Source: Eubacteriales bacterium (GTDB lineage Bacteria; Bacillota; Clostridia; Oscillospirales; Acutalibacteraceae). From it: a DNA stretch of 5,451 bases. Shown piece by piece: positions 1-4,542 of this stretch (position 1 is its first letter; each line of letters begins with the position of its first letter). Location: assembly GCA_030529125.1 (NCBI GenBank), contig JAUMXP010000111.1, positions 1 through 5,451 of the forward strand, read 5' to 3'. A program made the translations under genes and the position numbers. The notes beneath the pieces are model-generated. The model was not told the DNA's origin and searched no databases. It saw nothing but the letters and a program-made list of their open reading frames with translations.

Positions 1-377
1 ATAGTGTCGTTAATGTGTGTAATTTTCGAATGGTTTTGTTTTACTACCAACAGAGAAAAATCTGATATTTTTGCATAGTATTCAGTGTTTGAGTTGTCAC
101 AAACACAACTGCCATCAATTATAACGTAGTCATATTTATCCTTTGCCCACTTTATGAAATCACTGAATTTATCAGCTGTGCGATAAGAAGAAAAGTCTAA
201 CAAATCACTTTTGTTATTCGGTACAACTAAAACACTGAGCAGAGAACTTTCTTTTTTATATATCATATCACTAAGATTTTCAACCACATATTTGTAGTGC
301 TCACTCGGGATAGAAAGGTTAAGAATATTTAATAACTGAGCTGATGAATCACCACCTGAAATCAACAGCACGCTTTT
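1..377 (-). pseudogene. BY-kinase (CpsD/CapB-like) domain, out-of-frame continuation of the Wzz/kinase gene, runs off the left edge
   Basis: This frame is open from 377 to the left edge (about 125 codons) and lies -1 relative to the Wzz frame that stops at 362. It continues the kinase fold in the right order. VLLISGGDSS stands where Walker A' (VLLIDADxR) is expected. SVLVVPNNKSDLLDFSS matches the 'LPaGp.pPNPseLL' stretch of the family. KYDYVIIDGSC stands at Walker B, followed by SDFSLLVVKQ, the usual 'aD..llVvr' strand. The domain would work at the cytoplasmic membrane face, coupled to polysaccharide chain-length control. There is no start codon with a Shine-Dalgarno site at its head, so it is not an independent gene. 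The Walker A' aspartates and the Walker B 'DTPP' are replaced (SGGDSS, DGSC), so catalytic activity is doubtful even if the frame were restored. The C-terminal tyrosine cluster, if any, is outside the window. Confidence 0.75.
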
Positions 378-1273
378 TTACGCTGAGTGAGAGCGGTGGC
401 TAAATTTGCAGATACGATTGACTTACCTTCATTTTTTTGGTAGGAAGTAACCAAAATTGTATTTCCACCGTGTTTTTTGTGGAAATGTATAATATTAGTG
501 CATATTTTTTTGACAGTTTCAGAAAAAGCGAAGCTAATTGCGGGAGCACCTATCAGCAGTTGTTTCTTTTTGTTATGTAATCGTGCTCTGAAATTTCTGT
601 AAGTTGATTCGTGATACAACACACCAAGCAGTTTCGCATCGAGTGTGTCTGATATTTCCCATTCACTTTTTACAGTGCCTGAATACAGAGAGTACATAGA
701 AACAGCTGCTGCAAATATCAGAATAGAAAACATAAAAGCGTACCATATGGATTCTTTGTAAATGAATGCATTGGAAGGTGAGGAGGGAAAGTTTGGCTCC
801 TCAAATATATGAATTACAATTTTGCCTAATACATCTTTTGAAACTTCCGGATAGAGCTCCAGAGAAGCGTTAAGCAGTTTAAAAGAAGTCAGAGGGCTTG
901 GACTTGTGATGGATACCTCAAGTAAATTTGTGTTTTGAACAACATCTACGTTGATTGTAGCGTTAAAGCTACTTTCGCCGATTTTTTCAGCTGTTAATTT
1001 TTTCAAAATACTACTATCAATAACAGCTTTTATAGTATTTGTAAGCTTCTCTGTTTCTGTGACATTGGTGTATGCACCTGTACTGTTTTCCTTGGCGGAG
1101 ATAACCATAGTGCATCGCGATGTATATGCAGGGGTGTAACACGATGAAACGATTATGTATGTAATCAAAACAGCAGAAATTGCTATACAAATTATACCTT
1201 GCCAGTTTTTAAGAACATCTCGTACTACGCAATATATTCTATCAGTTGTTTTTGCGTTGTTTGTTTCAAACAT
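362..1273 (-). CDS. Wzz-family chain-length determinant fused to the start of a BY-kinase domain; frame breaks after Walker A
   Basis: Proteins of this family sit in the membrane and set exopolysaccharide chain length; in many Firmicutes they are fused to, or paired with, a cytoplasmic tyrosine kinase. Seen here: a short cytoplasmic N-terminus, a membrane helix at about residues 26-45, an extracellular Wzz domain, the proline-rich segment EEPNFPSSPSN (158-168) typical of Wzz proteins, and a second helix at about 176-197. A kinase linker follows with FSETVKKICTNI (250-261), equivalent to the family's 'EayRtlRtNi', then Walker A SYQKNEGKS (277-285) and ANLATALTQRKK. The protein stops at 303, where a fused kinase would continue for about 150-200 residues, and that continuation is present in the -1 frame. 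The start at 1273 is supported by AAAGGAAGG 8 bases upstream. The gene lies 96 bases after the Ig-like gene and is probably co-transcribed with it. If the six-A run is an assembly error, the true gene spans 1273 to beyond position 1. Confidence 0.85.
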   Translation of the reverse strand: MFETNNAKTTDRIYCVVRDVLKNWQGIICIAISAVLITYIIVSSCYTPAYTSRCTMVISAKENSTGAYTNVTETEKLTNTIKAVIDSSILKKLTAEKIGESSFNATINVDVVQNTNLLEVSITSPSPLTSFKLLNASLELYPEVSKDVLGKIVIHIFEEPNFPSSPSNAFIYKESIWYAFMFSILIFAAAVSMYSLYSGTVKSEWEISDTLDAKLLGVLYHESTYRNFRARLHNKKKQLLIGAPAISFAFSETVKKICTNIIHFHKKHGGNTILVTSYQKNEGKSIVSANLATALTQRKKACC

Positions 1274-1290
1274 AGTTTTAGCCTTCCTTT

Positions 1291-1344
1291 AGAGTGAGTC
1301 AGCATATCCTTATCAATTTTTGAGGGGCTGTTTTTGCTCACTCT
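1291..1344 (-). promoter_or_regulatory. 8-bp inverted repeat abutting the Wzz-gene ribosome binding site
   Basis: AGAGTGAG at 1291-1298 is perfectly complementary to CTCACTCT at 1337-1344, with 38 bases between them. In the minus-strand transcript the second arm ends immediately before the AAAGGAAGG Shine-Dalgarno (1290-1282). Folding could therefore affect translation start of the Wzz/kinase gene. The stem is short and the loop long, so this may be chance. I do not recognise a riboswitch class here, and no T-run follows, so it is not a terminator. Confidence 0.25.
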
Positions 1345-1369
1345 TTGTTAATATACTAGTAAATTTCAA

Positions 1370-2167
1370 TCAATATACAACAACTATAAGACGACTCTTG
1401 CCTTTAGCATTTACTCCGTTGACATAGTAATCTACATAGTAGGTTCCAGCAACTTTAGTATTTACAGTTGAAACAGCTGATACGTCACCTTCGATATTTG
1501 AACCTTTGTAGTAAATTCTCTTGTTGAATTTGTGTCCTTTTGGAATGTATGTCAGATACTTATGTAGTTCTACTTTGATACCTGAATATGAACTGTCATA
1601 TATTTCAATTTCTGTGTTCAGATACGATGTGTTACCGCAACTGTCAGTTACTCTGAACTCTACAGGATATTTGCCAACTTTCATATTATCAATAACAGAA
1701 TCAAGACCATATCTGATTTGTTGTGAAATATCTCCGTCCAGTGAACTTTCAGCACTTATGTTTTCCAGTATATCGATTCTTGTGCCGACAACATAACTCA
1801 AAGGTTCGCTGAGCACGAATCTCGGTTTAGAGTAGTCATTATAAATAAGTGTTCGTTCATATCTTCCGACATTCATACTTTCGTCAATAGCTACATATGA
1901 AATAAGTCTCTCGTTTTCCTTGATAAAATCGGACTTTTTCTCAATAATAAGAGTATCACTTACATCACCTGATATTTCGTCATATGCTTTCATACCTGAA
2001 AGGAGCTCTTCGTCTGTAATTTTAACGCTACCTGTAATAGTGTCGCTATCTGCTGTAATAACCGGCGCAGTGACATCGTCAGTTTTTTCTCTGTATTGAT
2101 CGTATGCAACAAAAGCAATAGTAGATAGCACCAAAATGATAAAGCAAATAATATTTCTCTTTTTCAT
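1370..2167 (-). CDS. membrane-anchored protein with three Ig-like (DUF5011/Big_3-type) domains
   Basis: I do not recognise a named gene. The 265-residue product starts MKKRN followed by one hydrophobic helix (about 5-22) without an obvious cleavage site, so it is probably anchored in the membrane and faces outward. The rest resolves into three beta-rich units at about 33-110, 115-190 and 197-265. Each carries a '(D/E)GD(I/V)S'-like turn: ISGDVSDTL, LDGDISQQI and IEGDVSAVS. Each ends in a 'y.v.D..gN' type strand pair, such as FRVTDSCGNTSYLNTEIEIY. This is the pattern of DUF5011/Big_3/HYR-like Ig folds, which usually act as spacers or adhesion modules at the cell surface; no catalytic motif is seen. 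The start at 2167 has AAGGAG 6 bases upstream. The gene has its own candidate promoter and precedes the Wzz/kinase gene by 96 bases, so a role in polysaccharide assembly or attachment is a reasonable inference, not shown. Confidence 0.85.
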   Translation of the reverse strand: MKKRNIICFIILVLSTIAFVAYDQYREKTDDVTAPVITADSDTITGSVKITDEELLSGMKAYDEISGDVSDTLIIEKKSDFIKENERLISYVAIDESMNVGRYERTLIYNDYSKPRFVLSEPLSYVVGTRIDILENISAESSLDGDISQQIRYGLDSVIDNMKVGKYPVEFRVTDSCGNTSYLNTEIEIYDSSYSGIKVELHKYLTYIPKGHKFNKRIYYKGSNIEGDVSAVSTVNTKVAGTYYVDYYVNGVNAKGKSRLIVVVY

Positions 2168-2191
2168 TGAGTTCTCCTTGAAATTATCAAA

Positions 2192-2221
2192 ATTATAGCC
2201 AAATGATTTATAATTATAGCA
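2192..2221 (-). promoter_or_regulatory. tandem -10 elements, candidate promoter of the Ig-like/Wzz unit
   Basis: Two perfect TATAAT hexamers lie 21 bases apart on the minus strand, at 2218-2213 and 2197-2192, upstream of the start at 2167. The distal one is preceded by TGC (2221-2219), making an extended -10 (TGnTATAAT), which needs little -35 contact; no good TTGACA is visible for either. Their position between a strong terminator and a well-formed ribosome binding site supports initiation of a new transcript here. The surrounding DNA is very AT-rich, so one of the two may be chance. Confidence 0.5.
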
Positions 2222-2280
2222 CTAAATCTGATGTATTAAAATAGTTTATAGTAAAATATATGGCGATATTTTTATAGCAT

Positions 2281-2330
2281 AAATAAAACAAAGGCAGGTA
2301 TTCTGAGATGTGACTCAAAATATCTGCCTT
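2281..2330 (-). terminator. intrinsic terminator of the LRR-dockerin gene
   Basis: The arms 2314-2330 and 2291-2307 form a 17-position stem with 15 Watson-Crick pairs, one G-U and one A-C mismatch, around a six-base loop. On the minus strand it is followed by the T-rich run TGTTTTATTT (2290-2281). It begins only 6 bases after the stop codon of the LRR-dockerin gene. The plus-strand side lacks a comparable T-run, so it is oriented for the minus strand. It separates the LRR-dockerin transcript from the Ig-like/Wzz unit. Confidence 0.85.
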
Positions 2331-2335
2331 ATATA

Positions 2336-3505
2336 TTAAAGTTCAGGTATAAGGTGTGCTATGAAAAACTGAATTTGTGTTGCATCCATAACAGAAATCT
2401 CCCCATCTTTATTTGTATCAGCACAAATGAGTCTGTTGTTGTGAATAACTGTTAATTTGGCTATGTGCATCTGAATTGTAGTTGCATCTATAACATTTAT
2501 ATCGTTATCACCGTCAACATCTCCTAAAAGCATATCTTGCTGATCGTTTTTAAGAGCATAAGGGATATTTTTCTCTTCGCAATATTCTACGCCGTAGCTG
2601 TGGCTGACACAAATAGCTGAAAATCCTGTAATCGGATAATAATCAAATTCTTTATCATCGTATGCAAATCCAAACGCATAGTCGCCAATTTCTTCTACAG
2701 TAGAAGGAATAAAAAGTGATTTAGCAGCTGTTCCGTCAAATGCCATTCTGCCAATAGATGTCAAACCTTCGTTTAGCGTAATTGCTTCTAGCGAACTACA
2801 GTTGTAGAACGCTGAGTCGGCAACAGTTTCTACAGAAGTTGGCAGAGCTATTTCGCGTAGTTTGGAGAAAGAAAACGCAGCTACGCCAATATGCTCAGTA
2901 CCATCAGGGAGTACGATGTTGTTTAAGTTGTAAGTGTAGGCGAAAGAGTAATCTCCAATACTCTTCAGAGTAGTAGGAAGTGAAATGCTTTTGAGAAGAT
3001 TACAGCCCTCAAACGCTCCGTCGTCAAGGTGAGTTACACCTTCAGGAATAGTAACATCAACAAGTCTTGTATTGTTTGAAAAACAATTGTTGCTTATTTT
3101 ATCAATTCCGTTTCCCAGACTAAGATTTTCAAGATAAATACAGTAAGAAAAAGCACTCTCTCCGATGTGAGTAACGCTGTCCGGAATCACTACACTTTTA
3201 AGTGAACGACAGTTAAAAAAAGCTTTTGTATCAATTGTTTTGATACCATCAGATATGGCAACTGAAATAATGTTGCTGTTCTGATAAAAAGCAAGACTAC
3301 CTATTTTTGTGACTTCGTAGCCATCAATTAAAGCAGGAATAATCAAATCTGTTTCTTTTCCTGAGTATCCTGTGATTGTAGCTTTGTTGTCTTCTACAGT
3401 ATATGTAAATCCGTCTTTTTCCATCGCTGCGGTATTTACAGATGCTGCCATAAAAACACCTATACAAAGGATAATACACAGAGTCAAAGAAACTAATTTT
3501 TTCAT
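2336..3505 (-). CDS. secreted BspA-like leucine-rich repeat protein with C-terminal type I dockerin
   Basis: A 389-residue exported protein. The N-terminus is a typical signal peptide (MKKLVSLTLCIILCIGVF, likely cleaved near A26-A27). Roughly residues 50-290 hold about ten repeats of 22-24 residues of the LRR_5/BspA type, with the rhythm 'L..i.lP..v..Ig..aF..c'; an example is LKSVVIPDSVTHIGESAF. A degenerate last repeat and the segment SHSYGVEYCEEKNIPY match the usual end of such domains. Residues 326-389 are a dockerin with two calcium loops: D329, D331, D333, D335, D340, and D363, N365, D367, E369, D374. Each is followed by a similar helix (DATTIQMHIAKL, DATQIQFFIAHL). BspA-type repeats usually bind proteins or host surfaces, and dockerins plug into cohesins of a cellulosome-like scaffold. 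No enzymatic domain is visible, so it is probably a scaffold-borne adhesion or structural part. The start at 3505 has AAGGCGG 7 bases upstream. It is a single-gene transcript with its own promoter and terminator. Confidence 0.92.
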   Translation of the reverse strand: MKKLVSLTLCIILCIGVFMAASVNTAAMEKDGFTYTVEDNKATITGYSGKETDLIIPALIDGYEVTKIGSLAFYQNSNIISVAISDGIKTIDTKAFFNCRSLKSVVIPDSVTHIGESAFSYCIYLENLSLGNGIDKISNNCFSNNTRLVDVTIPEGVTHLDDGAFEGCNLLKSISLPTTLKSIGDYSFAYTYNLNNIVLPDGTEHIGVAAFSFSKLREIALPTSVETVADSAFYNCSSLEAITLNEGLTSIGRMAFDGTAAKSLFIPSTVEEIGDYAFGFAYDDKEFDYYPITGFSAICVSHSYGVEYCEEKNIPYALKNDQQDMLLGDVDGDNDINVIDATTIQMHIAKLTVIHNNRLICADTNKDGEISVMDATQIQFFIAHLIPEL

Positions 3506-3534
3506 AATAGCACCGCCTTAGTATTTATTAATAA

Positions 3535-3563
3535 AGTATATATTAACCGTGTATGTTTGTCAA
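3535..3563 (-). promoter_or_regulatory. sigma-A type promoter of the LRR-dockerin gene
   Basis: On the minus strand a perfect -35 TTGACA (3563-3558) is separated by exactly 17 bases from the -10 TATACT (3540-3535, one mismatch to consensus). The start codon lies about 30 bases further on, after an AAGGCGG ribosome binding site, leaving a short leader. This is the best promoter in the window. It lies within the open frame that continues from the integrase relic, so the relic ends at or just upstream of this promoter. Confidence 0.8.
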
Positions 3564-3656
3564 CAAAGATCGCCTTTGACACACCTTTTCAGAAATCGGC
3601 GGATACAACAAGAGCGGCACCCGCTTTTGCCTTGTTTTATCTCGCACCGCGATGCA

Positions 3657-3976
3657 ATATGGCGGAACGATAATCTGTCGCGTCTTGCCCGTCTTTGTGG
3701 ACTTGCTCCTGATTTCACTGTCGTTTGCGACCTTGTAGTTTGAGCGACTGATGGTGAGGTAGCCTGCGGTGAAATCGAAATCGCTCCATTTGAGTCCGAC
3801 TATCTCGCCTCTTCAAACAGCACTGCCTGACGCTGCACTTCCTTTTCGATATGCTTTTTAGTCATGCCCTCATCGGGCGTGTAGGTCATTGTGCGACGTA
3901 TTTGCCTGCCGCCCCTGTCATACCCCATCGACACCGCGATGAAGTAACTGTCCTTGCGTTTTAAGATTGATGCCAT
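3657..3976 (-). pseudogene. tyrosine recombinase (phage/ICE integrase) relic: N-terminus joined to a catalytic-domain piece
   Basis: Intact members recombine element ends with the chromosome and are usually about 350-400 residues. Here an ATG at 3976, with TAGGTGA just upstream, opens a 58-residue frame (MASILKRKDSYFIAVSMGYD..., ending IEKEVQRQAVLFEEAR) that is a classic integrase N-terminal arm-binding region, closed by TAG at 3802-3800. The +1 frame then reads RGEIVGLKWSDFDF (from 3812), the box I region with the catalytic arginine, and SKSTKTGKTRQIIVPP (to 3660), the beta-hairpin with its lysine. The core-binding domain between them is missing. The two parts share AGAGGCG (3812-3806), readable as FEEA in one frame and RGE in the other. 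The catalytic frame stays open to TAA at 3545-3543, but the family's H-x-x-R, later His and Tyr nucleophile are not recognisable. The gene cannot be functional. Base composition is visibly richer in G+C than the LRR and Wzz genes. Confidence 0.8.
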
Positions 3977-3982
3977 AATATA

Positions 3983-4186
3983 TCACCTACTTTTATTTAG
4001 TATATATTTGCTCTGTTTCGCATTATTATCAAGAGTTTTTATGAACAAATTTAGAGCGTGGATTTTGTCAAATGTCACAACGTTTTTCGGGCATATCACG
4101 CCTCGTTCGTCCTCGCATTCCTTTCGAATTTCTACTGTTCCTCTATCCCTTGCTAAAATCAAGAAATAAATAACATTCTTGATTTT
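3983..4186 (-). pseudogene. orphan small reading frame directly upstream of the integrase relic, no start codon
   Basis: A 67-codon frame is open between TAA (4189-4187) and TGA (3985-3983). The translation, especially RDRGTVEIRKECEDERG and CPKNVVTFDKIHALNLF, has the charged, mixed composition of a real small soluble protein. Its stop overlaps the integrase ribosome binding site (AGTAGGTGA), a tight spacing typical of a co-transcribed small gene preceding an integrase, where regulators or excisionases are often found. There is no ATG; only poor TTG or GTG choices exist, and the head of the frame is the 4155-4186 hairpin. It may therefore be the C-terminal remnant of a gene whose front is deleted. 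I do not recognise the family. The plus-strand open frame over the same bases is best read as its antisense shadow. Confidence 0.4.
4155..4186 (+). terminator. AT-rich perfect hairpin, possible plus-strand terminator
   Basis: AAAATCAAGAA (4155-4165) and TTCTTGATTTT (4176-4186) form a perfect 11-bp stem with a ten-base loop. Two further T residues follow on the plus strand. The stem is AT-rich, so it would be a weak terminator, and no plus-strand gene is seen that needs it. It sits exactly at the head of the orphan small frame and may instead mark an operator or a junction. Confidence 0.35.
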
Positions 4187-4440
4187 TTAACGCGGGATTT
4201 CGATCACATTGAAATTAGAAAGGCTCGGACACTCGGCGCTTAAGTTAATACCCCCTTTGAATACGAATTTTTCTGCGTGATACCCCACGCCCGTTACCTG
4301 AGTGAAAAGTCGTAGAGATTTACCCTCCCCCCGGGTAGACGAGAAAAAATAGTCCGGTGGACTGTTTTTGCGAAGTCGAAACCGCCCAAAGCAAGGAGTG
4401 TGTCGAACTGATTTTATGAAGTGCGAACACACGACTATGC
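4187..4440. other. non-coding GC-richer block of the element remnant
   Basis: The minus strand is open here for 81 codons from a GTG at 4432, but there is no ribosome binding site, the start is poor and the translation is unlike a folded protein, so I treat it as non-coding. The stretch around 4270-4335 contains a run of C (4325-4332, G on the minus strand) followed on that strand by AAATCTCTACGACTTTTC. From memory this resembles short conserved stretches seen between HNH endonuclease and terminase genes of Firmicute prophages; that is an impression, not a match I can verify. Apart from this and the hairpin at 4345-4369 I see no gene or RNA in it. Confidence 0.35.
4345..4369. terminator. two-way terminator-like hairpin
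   Basis: AGTCC (4351-4355) pairs with GGACT (4359-4363) around a three-base loop. Flanking A5 (4345-4349) pairs with T5 (4365-4369), giving an 11-pair stem on the plus strand including one U-G pair. On the minus strand the stem has one A-C mismatch and runs into TATTTTTT. The T-run on either side lets it act in both directions. It is the first terminator-like structure after the truncated primase and could end that transcript. Confidence 0.5.
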
Positions 4441-4451
4441 GACGGTGGAGT

Positions 4452-4538
4452 ATGTAGACGATGTAGATGATAAAAAGTTAGTATCTATATAGAGCGATTT
4501 ATAAAAACTAATATTTTTCTGTCTACAACGTCTACAAC
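4452..4538. repeat. nonamer repeats in inverted array (iteron-like)
   Basis: ATGTAGACG (4452-4460) and ATGTAGATG (4461-4469) stand in direct tandem. GTCTACAAC occurs twice in perfect tandem at 4521-4529 and 4530-4538, in the opposite orientation. The arms 4454-4482 and 4507-4535 are inverted copies agreeing at 22 of 29 positions, including a GTAGACG core and a GTTAGT-like inner end. They flank a very AT-rich 24-base centre. The array starts 5 bases after the primase stop codon. Placement beside a primase and the tandem-plus-inverted layout suggest a replication origin or a binding site for an element-encoded protein. The tandem nonamer would also encode VVDVVD in one minus-strand frame, so decayed coding sequence is an alternative. 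Confidence 0.55.
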
Positions 4539-4542
4539 GGTT

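Noticed and set aside
374..380. Programmed -1 ribosomal frameshift of the A-AAA-AAG type
   Set aside because: The six-A run plus G is present on the minus strand, but the reading phase is wrong for tandem slippage, and I see no clear downstream stimulatory structure.
1353..1380. Promoter-like TTGTAT, 16 bases, TAGTAT between the Ig-like and Wzz genes
   Set aside because: Both hexamers deviate from consensus, the spacing is short, and it overlaps the end of the upstream coding region in AT-rich DNA. It is too weak to call.
3549..3743. 64-codon plus-strand frame
   Set aside because: It lies antisense to the integrase relic and crosses the LRR promoter, with no ribosome binding site or recognisable domain.
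3954..4169. 71-codon plus-strand frame with a hydrophobic N-terminus
   Set aside because: It overlaps the more protein-like minus-strand frame 3983-4186 and the integrase start. Its hydrophobicity is what antisense of charged, AT-rich coding gives.
4187..4432. 81-codon minus-strand frame between the primase and the integrase relic
   Set aside because: It starts at GTG with no ribosome binding site, spans a terminator-like hairpin, and the translation shows no protein-like pattern or recognisable domain.
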